The notes below the pieces were generated by a model. It was not told the origin of the DNA and did no database searches. It saw only the letters and a list, made by a program, of their open reading frames with translations. The translations under genes and the position numbers were made by a program. From Gammaproteobacteria bacterium (GTDB taxonomy: Bacteria > Pseudomonadota > Gammaproteobacteria > SZUA-229): a DNA stretch of 35,522 bases. Each line of letters starts with the position of its first letter. Position 1 is the first letter of the stretch. Shown piece after piece: positions 17,106 through 27,508 of this stretch. The stretch is taken from positions 1-35,522 of the forward strand of contig JAJDNP010000132.1 of assembly GCA_022340645.1 (NCBI GenBank). Direction: 5' to 3'.

Positions 17106-19118
17106 GTGAGTATGACGAAAAAATTTGATCTGCAAACAGATTACCAGCCAACGGGTGACCAGCCCGAAGCAATAGAGGCGCTGGTTGATGGTTTTGAAAA
17201 CGGGCTGGCCAAACAGACATTGCTGGGCGTTACCGGTTCCGGGAAAACCTTTACCGTGGCGAATGTTATCAACCGGCTGCAGAGACCGACCATTATGATG
17301 GCGCCCAACAAAACGTTGGCGGCACAGCTTTATGGTGAAATGAAGGAATTTTTCCCCGGTAACGCGGTGGAATATTTTGTATCGTATTATGACTATTACC
17401 AGCCGGAAGCCTATGTACCCGCAAGCGATACCTTCATCGAAAAAGATGCCTCGGTGAATGAACATATCGAGCAGATGCGGCTGTCAGCTACCAAGGCGCT
17501 GATGGAAAGAGAGGACACCATTATTGTCGCGACTGTTTCCGCCATTTATGGCCTGGGCGATCCGGAATCCTACTTTTCCATGATCCTGCACCTGGTTCGC
17601 GGTGATATGATTGACCAGCGAAATATTTTAAGGCGGCTGGCAGAATTGCAGTACAGGCGCAACGATGTCGAATTGCGCCGCGGCACCTACCGGGTCAGGG
17701 GTGAGGTCATCGATATCCATCCCGCGGATTCCGAGCGTGAAGCAATCCGCATCGAACTGTTTGACGAGGAGATCGAAAATCTCAGCATCTTTGATCCGCT
17801 GACCGGCGAGATCATCAAAAAAGTCGCGCGTTTTACGGTTTACCCGAAAACACATTATGCAACACCGCGTGAGGTGATTCTCGGGGCGATTGAAAATATC
17901 AAGGTCGAATTACGTGAACGTTTACAGGAACTGCGCGACAGTAACAAACTGGTGGAAGCGCAACGTCTGGAGCAGCGCACACAGTTTGATCTGGAAATGA
18001 TGCGCGAACTGGGTTATTGCAGCGGTATCGAAAATTACTCGCGCTATTTATCCAATCGTGCGCCCGGTGAGCCCCCGCCATGTCTGTTTGATTACCTGCC
18101 AGAACATGCAATGTTAGTGATCGATGAAAGTCATGTATCCGTGCCGCAGCTTGGCGCCATGTACAAGGGGGATCGCTCGCGCAAGGAAAACCTGGTTAAT
18201 TTCGGTTTTCGACTGCCTTCAGCGCTGGATAACCGGCCACTGCGTTTTGACGAATTTGAGGCAATGACGCCGCAGACTTTATACGTTTCCGCTACACCTG
18301 GACCTTATGAAGAGGAGCATTCCGATGCAATTGTGACCCAGGTGGTGCGGCCCACCGGGTTGCTTGATCCGGAAATAGAAGTTCGCCCGGTGGCAACCCA
18401 GGTCGATGACGTACTGTCTGAAATTAATGCGCGTGTGCCGCTTAATGAGCGGGTTCTTATTCTAACTCTGACCAAACGTATGTCTGAAGATTTAACGGAA
18501 TATTTAAGTGAGCACGGGGTAAAAGTGCGTTATTTGCATTCGGATATCGATACCGTAGAACGTGTCGAGATTATCCGTGACCTGCGCGCGGGCGAGTTTG
18601 ATGTGCTGGTGGGCATCAACCTGCTGCGCGAAGGTCTTGATATGCCGGAAGTTTCATTGATAGCCGTGCTGGATGCCGACAAGGAAGGGTTCCTGCGCTC
18701 CGAGCGCTCAATGATTCAAAGCATCGGCCGTGCCGCACGCAATGTAAACGGCAAAGCCATCCTGTATGCCGACAGGGTCACCGGTTCCATGCAAAAAGCG
18801 ATCGATATTACAAACCAGCGTCGTGAAATTCAGCTTGCCTATAACAAAAAACACGGCATTACCCCGAAAGGTATCGTCAAGGGTATTCACGATGTGCTGG
18901 AATCCGGCTATGGCGACAGGAAATCACGGAAAACCATCGAGTTGCAGAAAGTCGCAGAAGAGAAAGCCAGCTACCAGGCAATGTCACCGAAGCAGCTAAG
19001 TAAATTGCTGGAGAACCTTGAAAAACAGATGTATGAACTTTCTCACAATCTTGAGTTCGAAGAAGCAGCAAAAAAACGCGATGAAATCGAGCGAATAAGA
19101 CAATTGGCCAACTTTTAG
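17106..19118 (+). CDS. uvrB: UvrB, excinuclease ABC subunit B
   Basis: A 670-residue damage-verification helicase of nucleotide excision repair, which forms UvrA2B2 and then recruits UvrC. Walker A is GVTGSGKT (41-48). The beta-hairpin that inserts at lesions is present ([20 protein letters not shown]). Helicase motifs follow: [15 protein letters not shown], and motif VI with QSIGRAARN. The C-terminal UVR domain that binds UvrC is [20 protein letters not shown]. Length equals E. coli UvrB (673) within a few residues. GTG at 17106 and ATG at 17112 are both possible starts; neither has a good ribosome binding site. A hairpin terminator overlaps the stop codon. Confidence 0.97.
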   Translation: MSMTKKFDLQTDYQPTGDQPEAIEALVDGFENGLAKQTLLGVTGSGKTFTVANVINRLQRPTIMMAPNKTLAAQLYGEMKEFFPGNAVEYFVSYYDYYQPEAYVPASDTFIEKDASVNEHIEQMRLSATKALMEREDTIIVATVSAIYGLGDPESYFSMILHLVRGDMIDQRNILRRLAELQYRRNDVELRRGTYRVRGEVIDIHPADSEREAIRIELFDEEIENLSIFDPLTGEIIKKVARFTVYPKTHYATPREVILGAIENIKVELRERLQELRDSNKLVEAQRLEQRTQFDLEMMRELGYCSGIENYSRYLSNRAPGEPPPCLFDYLPEHAMLVIDESHVSVPQLGAMYKGDRSRKENLVNFGFRLPSALDNRPLRFDEFEAMTPQTLYVSATPGPYEEEHSDAIVTQVVRPTGLLDPEIEVRPVATQVDDVLSEINARVPLNERVLILTLTKRMSEDLTEYLSEHGVKVRYLHSDIDTVERVEIIRDLRAGEFDVLVGINLLREGLDMPEVSLIAVLDADKEGFLRSERSMIQSIGRAARNVNGKAILYADRVTGSMQKAIDITNQRREIQLAYNKKHGITPKGIVKGIHDVLESGYGDRKSRKTIELQKVAEEKASYQAMSPKQLSKLLENLEKQMYELSHNLEFEEAAKKRDEIERIRQLANF

Positions 19119-19136
19119 CCAATTGTGTCAGTTTTT
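19100..19136 (+). terminator. Terminator overlapping the uvrB stop codon
   Basis: ACAATTGGC (19100-19108) pairs perfectly with GCCAATTGT (19118-19126) around a 9-base loop that holds the first two bases of the uvrB stop codon. A run of five T follows at 19132-19136. Confidence 0.75.
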
Positions 19137-19260
19137 CGACAAATGGTATAGACAAATCGCCTTAAAAAATGTAAGGTTTGCAGTTCCTTCCAAATGTTAC
19201 AAAACCCTCCCAAAATGATACCAAAAACTATTAAGTATTAACCTATAAAAGGTATCTACA

Positions 19261-20385
19261 ATGAAAAACATACTCATTAGCACCGCTTTACTGGTGGTAG
19301 CGAATTCGTCCGCGCTCGCCTACGATTTAATAGATCTTGGTGCAAATGTGGAGCCAAAAGCAATAAATAATTATGGTGTTATAGTTGGCTCCAGCAATAC
19401 AGAGCTATTTCCAGCTAACGCGTTTCGCTGGACATCAACTAGCGGCCTGGAAGTAATCGATGGTACCAGTGCCAATGCAGTAAATGATGACGGGCTAATA
19501 GCAGGCAACACAGTAACAGGGGCGTTTGTTCTCGATGGAAATAAATACCGTGACTGGAGTGGTTACGGTGCGTTCGGGGTGAACCAGTCAGGCACGGTAG
19601 CTGGTTATGAGGTAGGTAATAATCCCTACCAGCCAAGATCACTGCCGTACAATCCGGCAACATATGATAGCAATAAATGGCAGGCACCCGACATTGCCGG
19701 GCTTTACTCACGTGGAACCCGCCAGGGCGTGTATGCCGACAGGTTCATTCTAAACAGCATTAATGCTTACGGGGTTGCTGTTGGCTACAAATACCGTTAC
19801 GGGCTGGCCGGTTCGGCGGCGATACTGATTGACACGAATGCTACGATCAATAGCAGTTCAGATGTAACGTATTTACCAACACCTGCTGGCGGCAATGCGG
19901 CTGATATCAATAATAATAATCTGGTCGTAGGCACGACCGGTAGCAGCTCCAGTACTACACCCGTGACATATGCACAGGCATATATTTTTGATTCTTCGGC
20001 AAATGCCGTGACCATCCTGCCACTGCTGGATAGTGGTTTACGCAGCAGTGCGAACGATATCAATGAATATAACCAGGTCGTTGGTAGTTCGGAAACACTG
20101 GACGGTTCAACCATGGTCAATCATGCGGTTCTATGGGATCAGACAGCTGGTACGGTTGACCTGAATGACTCGGCTGCGGCTGGCTGGGTTTTAACCGCAG
20201 CCACGGCAATCAATGACAATGGTGATATTGTTGGTTACGGCAATCTGAATGGTGTGCCGCATGGCTTTCTGTTGACCAATGGCACAATTGCAGAGCCGCC
20301 ACTTGCGCAAACCGATACACAGGCTACTACCGCTGGTTCCACGCAGGTGACTAGCAACGGTAAAAAAGGAAGAAGGAAAAAGTAA
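19261..20385 (+). CDS. Secreted HAF-repeat protein
   Basis: A 374-residue exported protein of unknown function. Residues 1-20 are a clear signal peptide (Lys-containing start, hydrophobic ISTALLVVANSSALA). The mature part carries seven copies of the motif (A/I/D)-N-x-x-G-x-(I/V)-x-G: near residues 35 (AINNYGVIVG), 73, 106, 166, 215, 266 and 316 (AINDNGDIVG). These are the repeats of the 'probable extracellular HAF' family and probably form beta-propeller-like blades. Many such proteins end in a PEP-CTERM sorting tail; this one instead ends in a Ser/Thr/Gln-rich segment and a basic GKKGRRKK tail. ATG at 19261 has AAGGT about 9 bases upstream. It has its own terminator (20425-20451) and no obvious operon partner. 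Confidence 0.8.
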   Translation: MKNILISTALLVVANSSALAYDLIDLGANVEPKAINNYGVIVGSSNTELFPANAFRWTSTSGLEVIDGTSANAVNDDGLIAGNTVTGAFVLDGNKYRDWSGYGAFGVNQSGTVAGYEVGNNPYQPRSLPYNPATYDSNKWQAPDIAGLYSRGTRQGVYADRFILNSINAYGVAVGYKYRYGLAGSAAILIDTNATINSSSDVTYLPTPAGGNAADINNNNLVVGTTGSSSSTTPVTYAQAYIFDSSANAVTILPLLDSGLRSSANDINEYNQVVGSSETLDGSTMVNHAVLWDQTAGTVDLNDSAAAGWVLTAATAINDNGDIVGYGNLNGVPHGFLLTNGTIAEPPLAQTDTQATTAGSTQVTSNGKKGRRKK

Positions 20386-20424
20386 AAGCAGCTTATTGAC
20401 TGCAATAATTCAATTCATCCGCTA

Positions 20425-20456
20425 CTGGCTTCCTGGTTATCAGGAAGCCAGCTTTC
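20425..20456 (+). terminator. Terminator after the HAF-repeat gene
   Basis: A perfect 11-bp stem CTGGCTTCCTG/CAGGAAGCCAG (20425-20435 with 20441-20451) has a 5-base loop, followed by CTTTCC. The T run is short, so efficiency is uncertain. Confidence 0.65.
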
Positions 20457-20677
20457 CAGCCTCGCAATAATTGCAAAAATCAATTCACATATCATTGGCA
20501 GACATAACGTCTGACATGAAGTAAAAGCGGAAAATCGAATATTATGCTGACATACGTCAATAATTCTTGATCGTATGGCAGGTCAGGCTTTCGCGTTTTT
20601 CAGAAAAAGAATAAACTGTTTTTGTTGATAGTTAAAAATCAATAATAAATGCATTTGCTACCATAGGAATTACTGTC

Positions 20678-21178
20678 ATGTTTGAAAACCAAACAGTGAA
20701 TTTTATTCTCGTTATGCTGGGGCTGGTATTTATCTGGGTGTTTGCCCTGAGAATAAATACCCGTGCGGCGCATACACTGGTCCAGCGTGTGGCTAGTCAG
20801 CAATCCTGTATCAGGCAATATGAAGATGTACGCCAGCTTTGTCGTGCGGTTCATTACCTGCACCCAACATTACACGCGGGCATAGATTACGTCGTAAATA
20901 AAACCAGTCCAGAGCAGAAGCCATATATCCAGGAATGGTTTCATACGAATATACCGCAACCCAAACCCGAAGAACTTGAGCAGGCATTGCAGGCTATTTC
21001 GGGTGTTGATCCGGTTAAGGATCATGCTGCACTACGGCTGAAAGAATATCCCAGCGTTGGCGACCAGCTGGATGCGGCCTACAAAGCACGCCTGGGTGAT
21101 AATAAAGAGCAGATCAGACTGGATAACCTTATTACCAGGGTCAAGGAAAAATACCCGAAATCGGATTCTAGTCTCTGA
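20678..21178 (+). CDS. Hypothetical protein with one N-terminal membrane anchor
   Basis: A 166-residue protein I do not recognise. Residues 8-26 (NFILVMLGLVFIWVFALRI) form one transmembrane helix, followed by Arg, so the C-terminal part is probably cytoplasmic. The soluble part (30-166) is charged and predicted helical, with two Cys (residues near 44 and 55) and an EELEQALQAI helix. It ends in a basic RVKEKYPK stretch. An ATG start at 20678 and consistent codon use with its neighbours support a real gene. It stands between a terminator and a repeat cluster with no co-directional partner. Confidence 0.65.
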   Translation: MFENQTVNFILVMLGLVFIWVFALRINTRAAHTLVQRVASQQSCIRQYEDVRQLCRAVHYLHPTLHAGIDYVVNKTSPEQKPYIQEWFHTNIPQPKPEELEQALQAISGVDPVKDHAALRLKEYPSVGDQLDAAYKARLGDNKEQIRLDNLITRVKEKYPKSDSSL

Positions 21179-21203
21179 GGTGTAATGAGAGGCAGTATTC
21201 CAG

Positions 21204-21269
21204 GCCGGGATAAGCGTAAGCATTCCCGGCGGTGGCATTTATGCCTGCAACGCTAACGCTTATGCAGGC
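21204..21269. repeat. Family B repeat, copy 2 (inverted relative to 29538-29610)
   Basis: Two hairpins: GCCGGGA (21204-21210) with TCCCGGC (21224-21230), and GCCTGCA (21243-21249) with TGCAGGC (21263-21269). On the reverse strand the order and sequence match the copy at 29538-29610. It follows the 20678-21178 gene by about 25 bases. Confidence 0.65.
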
Positions 21270-21309
21270 CTGCAAACAAAGGAATAATGAGTCTGCAGTT
21301 ATAATAGCT

Positions 21310-21377
21310 AATCGCGGTATAAATTCCGCTCCTACAGATATTTTATCTTTTGTAGGAGCGGAATTTATACCGCGATT
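21310..21377. repeat. Perfect 27-bp inverted repeat, family A type
   Basis: Positions 21310-21336 are the exact reverse complement of 21351-21377, with a 14-base loop that itself can pair (AGATA/TATCT). The arms contain TGTAGGAGCGGAATTTATAC, related to the GTAGGT.CGAATTTATTCG element seen elsewhere in the window. It lies between two convergent genes, so it could act as a bidirectional terminator. Confidence 0.75.
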
Positions 21378-21407
21378 TTGCTGACACTTCAACCTGAAAT
21401 TATACTG

Positions 21408-22550
21408 TTATTCTGATTTGTAAGGTGAGGATTCAAGCAGTAACTTGCCATGATGCTCCATGGCGACAGCCTCGCGTTGCAAATAATTCTGTATGGCGCT
21501 TTCAAATCTGGCATCTGCTATCCAGTGTGCGGATTGCGTTTTTACCGGTAAAAACCCGCGCCAGATTTTATGCTCACCCTGGGCGCCGGGTTCAAAAACC
21601 TGCAGCTGCTCGTTGATGCAATAATCAATACCGGCGTAATAACAAACTTCAAAATGCAGGTTATTGTAGTTCTCGCGGCAACCCCAGTGCCGCCCGTAAA
21701 GTTTGTTTCTGCCTTTAAAACAGATGGCGGCAGCCACGATGTTATTTTCATGGTATGCAAGGAAAGCCAGCAACTTATGCGCGACCGCTTTGAAAAAATC
21801 GAGTGTTAATGTCGCTGTCCCGGACTTTTTGAGAAAAGTGATGCGGTAATAGTTGTATAACAAGTCCCATTGCTCATCATCAAGCTGCCGACCATCAACG
21901 ATTCGTATTTCGATATTTTCATCTGCAATGGTTTTACGTTCACGCCTGATGTTTTTACGCCGTTTTGATGTGAGCTGTGAAAGAAAATCGTCAAAGCTTT
22001 GATAGTGATTGTTTGTCCAGTGAAACTGGTAATCAAAACGCCGCATTAAACCAGCCTGTGAAAGTATGCTGATGTCATCATTTTCACAAAATAGAAAATG
22101 TGCGGAAGACAAACCATTTTTTTCAGCAAATTCAAGGAGGGCAGTTATTAAGGTCTTTTTAATGGTGGTTGCCTCGATCAGCCTGCCATTTATGTCCTGG
22201 TAATTTGTAGTTGCAAGCAGTCTTGGTCCCTGTGCAGGTGTAAAGGGAATGGCGGTAACAAGCTTCGGGTAGTAATTCAGTCCATGTTGCTGATAGGCAT
22301 CAGCCCATGCCCAGTCGAACACAAACTCGCCGTATGAGTTGTTTTTTATATACGCCGGGCAGGCGCCGATAAGCGCTTCATCGTCGTATAGCAAACAGTG
22401 ATTTGGAAACCAGCCCCATTTTTGCAGGCAGTCATGTTGTTCCAGGGCATTTATAAAGTCGTGCTGTATAAATGGATTTGCGTCACCGCACAGATTGTTC
22501 CAGTGTTCGCTGCTAACACTGGCAATGTTATCGGTGAATACAATTTGCAT
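21408..22550 (-). CDS. FemAB/GNAT-like N-acyltransferase (DUF482, COG3146)
   Basis: A 380-residue cytosolic protein of the DUF482/COG3146 group, predicted N-acyltransferases with a duplicated GNAT fold related to FemAB peptidoglycan peptide transferases. Recognisable blocks are NPFIQHDFINALEQHDC at the N-terminus, ACPAYIKNNSYGEFVFDWAWADAY, the TPAQGPRLL segment, LTSKRRKNIRRERK in the middle, GRHWGCRENYNNLHFEVCYYAGIDYCI and the C-terminal GEHKIWRGFLPVKTQSAHWI. The substrate is not known for this family to my knowledge. It lies 102 bp downstream of trxB on the same strand, an arrangement I recall from several gammaproteobacteria next to aat. The ATG at 22550 gives the family's full length. Confidence 0.85.
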   Translation of the reverse strand: MQIVFTDNIASVSSEHWNNLCGDANPFIQHDFINALEQHDCLQKWGWFPNHCLLYDDEALIGACPAYIKNNSYGEFVFDWAWADAYQQHGLNYYPKLVTAIPFTPAQGPRLLATTNYQDINGRLIEATTIKKTLITALLEFAEKNGLSSAHFLFCENDDISILSQAGLMRRFDYQFHWTNNHYQSFDDFLSQLTSKRRKNIRRERKTIADENIEIRIVDGRQLDDEQWDLLYNYYRITFLKKSGTATLTLDFFKAVAHKLLAFLAYHENNIVAAAICFKGRNKLYGRHWGCRENYNNLHFEVCYYAGIDYCINEQLQVFEPGAQGEHKIWRGFLPVKTQSAHWIADARFESAIQNYLQREAVAMEHHGKLLLESSPYKSE

Positions 22551-22572
22551 TATAAAGAAGTTTTAAGTTCTA

Positions 22573-22645
22573 AGTTATAAGTTGCAAGTTCAAGATTTAA
22601 ACATACAGCTTATTACTTACAACTTGCAACTTATTACTTATAACT
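22573..22645. repeat. AAGTT-rich inverted repeat between trxB and the acyltransferase gene
   Basis: AGTTATAAGTTGCAAGTT (22573-22590) is mirrored by AACTTGCAACTTATTACTTA and following bases (22621-22645), with short internal direct repeats of AAGTT/AACTT. It is low-complexity and could fold as a long hairpin between two co-directional genes. Confidence 0.5.
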
Positions 22646-22652
22646 GCACTTT

Positions 22653-23678
<1,026 letters not shown>

Positions 23679-23831
23679 TCAGACTGCATATATTAGCAAA
23701 TCTTAATCATATTTGTTTATTGCTTAAACGCTCCAGGCTGATCACAGGAAACGGAAGTAATTATATTAATTTCAAAGAGATAATATATACAGTAAGATTT
23801 ACAGGTTTAATCTAACTGTTACAGGATAACA

Positions 23832-24941
23832 ATGAAAATAGGTATTCCGCAGGAAATAATGACAGGTGAAGGACGTGTTGCACTCACTCCGCAGGCCTGT
23901 AAAGCACTTGTCGATGCAGGGCATAGTGTTTATGTCCAGAACGATGCCGGCATAAACAGCGGCTATACAGACCAGGATTACCAGGCGAGCGGCACGGTAC
24001 TGATAGAAAGCGCGCAGCAGTTATATCAGCAAGCACAGTTAATCGTTAAAGTTAAGCAGCCATTAGCGCAGGATATCCGTTTTTTACGCAGTGATCATGT
24101 GATTTTCAGCTATCTGCACCTGGCGGCCGACATCCCTCTCATCAACACGCTATGTGATATTGGTCTTTGTGCAATTCCTTTTGAATCGGTTGCGGACGAG
24201 TTGGGTTCATTGCCGCTATTAGCACCGATGAGCCGGGTGGCGGGGAGGATTTCGGTGATACGCGGCGCCAGCCTGTTGTTCAGAAACCGGGGCGGCAGGG
24301 GCGTGTTGCTGGGCGGCGTTGACGGCGCCGATCCCGGCGGTGTGGTTGTGCTGGGTGCGGGCGTTGCCGGTCGCAATGCCGTAGCATATGCCGCGGCACT
24401 GGGTGCAAGAGTAGATGTGCTGGATCTCAAAGAGCATAAATTAGAGTTGCTGAAACGGCGGCACCCGGCAATTAACACGCATTTGTCTACGCCCGCGTTA
24501 ATTGAAGAATTATGCGTGCAGGCAGACCTGGTGATTGGTGCGGTGCTGCTTGCCGGCAGGCGAGCGCCTGTGGTATTGAAACAGTCAGTGGTGAAAAAAA
24601 TGAACCCGGGTAGCGTGATCGTGGATATATCGATTGACCAGGGTGGCTGTGTCGAAGGCATTCGCAGTACCACAAGTGAAGAGCTGTGTTATATTGATAA
24701 CGGCGTTATACATTCTGCGGTACCGAATATGCCTGCCGCTGTCGCACGAACTTCTTCACAAACATTATCCTCGGCGATATTGCCTTATGTCATGACCCTG
24801 GCAAACCAGGATCTGTCTGTGCAGGGTTGTGAGGCATTAAACGAGGCGGAATCACCGCAGGCAGAGGCCTTGCAGCGAGCCATCGCGATTCAGCACGGTG
24901 AAGTTGTTGATGATGTTTTGCGGCAGGAATTGTCAAAGTAA
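23832..24941 (+). CDS. ald: Alanine dehydrogenase
   Basis: A 369-residue NAD-dependent enzyme for the reversible oxidative deamination of L-alanine to pyruvate and ammonia. Catalytic and substrate residues of the family are present: Arg15 (GEGRVALTP), Lys73/Lys75 (VKVKQP), His96 (SYLHLA) and Asp269 (DISIDQGG). The NAD motif is GAGVAG (175-180). The GVIHSAVPNMPAAVARTSS block separates it from the related transhydrogenase alpha subunit. ATG at 23832 has AGGA about 6 bases upstream. It lies between trxB and ftsK, where E. coli has lrp; no regulator is adjacent. An unusually Gly/Arg-rich stretch (RNRGGRGVLLGGVDGADPGG, 151-170) precedes the NAD fold. Confidence 0.93.
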   Translation: MKIGIPQEIMTGEGRVALTPQACKALVDAGHSVYVQNDAGINSGYTDQDYQASGTVLIESAQQLYQQAQLIVKVKQPLAQDIRFLRSDHVIFSYLHLAADIPLINTLCDIGLCAIPFESVADELGSLPLLAPMSRVAGRISVIRGASLLFRNRGGRGVLLGGVDGADPGGVVVLGAGVAGRNAVAYAAALGARVDVLDLKEHKLELLKRRHPAINTHLSTPALIEELCVQADLVIGAVLLAGRRAPVVLKQSVVKKMNPGSVIVDISIDQGGCVEGIRSTTSEELCYIDNGVIHSAVPNMPAAVARTSSQTLSSAILPYVMTLANQDLSVQGCEALNEAESPQAEALQRAIAIQHGEVVDDVLRQELSK

Positions 24942-24969
24942 CGAATCTGCATTCCATTAATTCAACAGC

Positions 24970-25000
24970 GCAGGATGCGGTGGCATGAACCGCATCCTGC
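24970..25000. terminator. Perfect 12-bp hairpin after ald
   Basis: GCAGGATGCGGT (24970-24981) pairs perfectly with ACCGCATCCTGC (24989-25000) around a 7-base loop. There is no T tract, so it may be a weak terminator, an mRNA 3' stabiliser or a repeat. It separates ald from ftsK. Confidence 0.5.
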
Positions 25001-25085
25001 AGCACTGACTACTACCACCTGCAATTTGACTGAATGAAGGTTATAATTACCCGATTACCGTAGTAAAGAACCCGGGGCTATCCGA

Positions 25086-27431
25086 TTGGCACAAGCACGC
25101 CGTAAAAACACAAAAGAAATTTCGGAAAAAAAGGCGGTCATCGCGAGCCAGCTGCAACGCGGCCTGCGCGAAGCCTCCATGCTGGTCTTAATGGCGCTGG
25201 CCCTGTTCCTGTTTACCGCCTTAATTACCTACGATATTGCCGATCCGGGCTGGTCTTATACGGGTTCCCGTGATAGTGCTCATAACGCGGCAGGTGTCGT
25301 CGGGGCCTGGTTTTCCGATGTTTTGTACAGCCTGTTCGGTTATTTATCTTTTCTTTTTCCCGTTATCATTGCCTATAGCGGCTGGCTGGTGCTGCGCAGC
25401 AATCATATTGAAATCAATAAGGACATTGATTATCACGAAATGGGCGTACGCTGGATCGGTTTTTTTGTGACTGTCGCCATGGGTTGCGCCTTGAGCAGTA
25501 TGCATTTTTCGGTCCCCGAAGGCCAGTTGCCGGTCGATGGCGGCGGGATTTTGGGCCTGTGGCTGAGTGATGTTATGGCGGGTTCACTGGGACTGCTTGG
25601 CTCAACACTGATATTACTCGCCGTATTTCTGGCTGGAATCACCCTGTTCAGCGGGATTTCCTGGTTTCGAGTGATCGATGCCATTGGCAGAGCCACGCTG
25701 TTTGCTTACAACTCTGCGAGGGACCGGGTCGAGGCGCTTGTTGAAGGCTGGCAGGAGAAGAAAGCGGGTGAAGAAGCCAAACAGCAGCGCCAGCAAGTGA
25801 TGGCAGCGAGCAAGGCGAAACAGGCGGTGCGTGAAGCCAAAGGCAGCGTGGAAGTACGCATTGAACCCGTGGTGAAAAAAGTTGAAATCTCCGAGCGCGT
25901 GGACAAGGAAAGACAGATTCAGTTATTTGAAGCGCCTGCCGATTCTGAACTTCCGGCTTTGCGTTTACTGGATCCGCCTGTTCCACAGGAAAAAGGCTTC
26001 ACTAATGAGGCACTGGAAGCACTGTCCAGATTAGTCGAAATCAAACTGGCGGATTTCGGTGTTGAAGTAGAGGTGGTTGCGGTGCATCCCGGCCCGGTCA
26101 TTACGCGTTTTGAAATGGAGCCTGCACCCGGCATCAAGGCCAGCAAGATTACTTCCCTGTCCAAAGACCTGGCGCGCTCACTCTCCGTGCCCAGTATCCT
26201 GGTGGTGGAAGTCATTCCGGGTAAAACCTGTGTAGGACTTGAAATTCCGAATGAGCATCGTGAGATTGTCTCCTTAAGCGAAATTCTCATGTCAAAACGC
26301 TACGACAAATCGACATCTCCGCTTACCCTGGGACTGGGCAAGGATATAGCGGGTCACCCGGTTGTCGCTGACCTGGCAAAAATGCCGCACCTGCTGGTTG
26401 CCGGCACCACCGGCTCGGGTAAGTCTGTCTGTGTTAACGCGCTGCTAATGAGCCTGTTGTACAAAAGCAAACCCGACCAGGTACGGCTGATACTGGTTGA
26501 TCCAAAAATGCTCGAACTCAGCGTTTATCAAGGCATACCTCACCTGCTGACGCCGGTCGTTACCGACATGAAGGAGGCGGCAAATGCGCTGCGCTGGTGC
26601 GTCGGCGAGATGGAAAGCCGTTATGAATTAATGTCGCGCCTGGGGGTAAGGAATATCGCCGGTTATAACCGGAAAGTGAAAGAGGCAATTGATGCCGGAA
26701 CGCCAATAGAGGATCCTACCTTTAACCCGGACCATCATCCGCCCGGTACGCAGCCGCAAAAATTAAAACCATTGCCGTACATTGTTGTCGTAGTCGATGA
26801 GTTTGCCGATTTGTTCATGGTTGTCGGTAAAAAGATTGAAGAGCTGATTGCACGTATTACGCAAAAGGCGCGCGCCGCCGGTATTCATTTAATCCTGGCG
26901 ACACAGCGGCCTTCTGTTGATGTGGTGACCGGTTTGATTAAATCCAATATACCAACCAGGATCGCATTCCAGGTGTCATCACGTGTAGATTCACGAACGA
27001 TTCTAGACCAGATGGGTGCGGAAAATTTACTCGGTCATGGTGATATGCTGTACATGGAAGCGGGTGGCGGCATGCCAATACGTATCCACGGTGCTTTTGT
27101 TGATGACCATGAAGTACACCGGGTGGTTGCTTTTCTTAAGCAGCAGAATGAGCCGGATTATATCGAAGATATTCTGCAGGAGAATTCAACCGTATTGCCT
27201 GGTGAAAAACCGACTGGAGGCAGCGGTGAAGAAGTTGATGACCTGTATGATGAAGCGGTATCAATTGTTACCCAAACACGCAAAGCTTCCATATCTTATG
27301 TGCAGCGGCGCCTGAAGATTGGTTATAACCGCGCGGCGAGAATGATTGAAGACATGGAAATGGCGGGCGTGGTTTCCGCGATGCAGTCCAATGGTTCACG
27401 TGAAGTTCTGGCGCCGCCACCGCCCGAGTAA
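25086..27431 (+). CDS. ftsK: FtsK, septal DNA translocase
   Basis: A 781-residue translocase that pumps chromosomal DNA at the division septum and activates XerCD at dif. The N-terminal membrane domain has about four hydrophobic segments (residues 30-200), with [12 protein letters not shown] after TM1. A short charged linker follows (about 215-300), then the FtsK beta domain. The RecA-like motor has Walker A GTTGSGKS (440-447) and Walker [12 protein letters not shown]. The C-terminal gamma winged helix is [20 protein letters not shown]. It is far shorter than E. coli FtsK (1329) because the linker is short, as in Pseudomonas. The start is TTG at 25086; the N-terminal MAQARRK fits the family. 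It heads the ftsK-lolA-rarA operon. Confidence 0.96.
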   Translation: MAQARRKNTKEISEKKAVIASQLQRGLREASMLVLMALALFLFTALITYDIADPGWSYTGSRDSAHNAAGVVGAWFSDVLYSLFGYLSFLFPVIIAYSGWLVLRSNHIEINKDIDYHEMGVRWIGFFVTVAMGCALSSMHFSVPEGQLPVDGGGILGLWLSDVMAGSLGLLGSTLILLAVFLAGITLFSGISWFRVIDAIGRATLFAYNSARDRVEALVEGWQEKKAGEEAKQQRQQVMAASKAKQAVREAKGSVEVRIEPVVKKVEISERVDKERQIQLFEAPADSELPALRLLDPPVPQEKGFTNEALEALSRLVEIKLADFGVEVEVVAVHPGPVITRFEMEPAPGIKASKITSLSKDLARSLSVPSILVVEVIPGKTCVGLEIPNEHREIVSLSEILMSKRYDKSTSPLTLGLGKDIAGHPVVADLAKMPHLLVAGTTGSGKSVCVNALLMSLLYKSKPDQVRLILVDPKMLELSVYQGIPHLLTPVVTDMKEAANALRWCVGEMESRYELMSRLGVRNIAGYNRKVKEAIDAGTPIEDPTFNPDHHPPGTQPQKLKPLPYIVVVVDEFADLFMVVGKKIEELIARITQKARAAGIHLILATQRPSVDVVTGLIKSNIPTRIAFQVSSRVDSRTILDQMGAENLLGHGDMLYMEAGGGMPIRIHGAFVDDHEVHRVVAFLKQQNEPDYIEDILQENSTVLPGEKPTGGSGEEVDDLYDEAVSIVTQTRKASISYVQRRLKIGYNRAARMIEDMEMAGVVSAMQSNGSREVLAPPPPE

Positions 27432-27437
27432 CAGCTA

Positions 27438-27504
27438 GTAGGTGCGAATTTATTCGCACTATGGCCTCAATATCAGTCCACATCGTGCGAATTTTCGCAC
27501 CTAC
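27438..27504. repeat. Family A palindromic element between ftsK and lolA
   Basis: Two hairpins flanked by GTAG...CTAC: GTGCGAA-TTTA-TTCGCAC (27442-27459) and GTGCGAA-TT-TTCGCAC (27485-27500). The whole 67-bp element is an inverted repeat. It fills nearly all of the ftsK-lolA gap, ending 4 bases before the lolA start codon. Confidence 0.8.
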
Positions 27505-27508
27505 AATT

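Noticed and set aside
23832-24941. Reading as the alpha subunit of NAD(P) transhydrogenase
   Set aside because: Length and the GVIHSAVPNMPAAVARTSS block fit alanine dehydrogenase, and no beta subunit gene follows.
27461-27508. 16-codon N-terminal extension of LolA
   Set aside because: It is encoded by the palindromic repeat and would precede a normal signal peptide. Kept only as a point to test.
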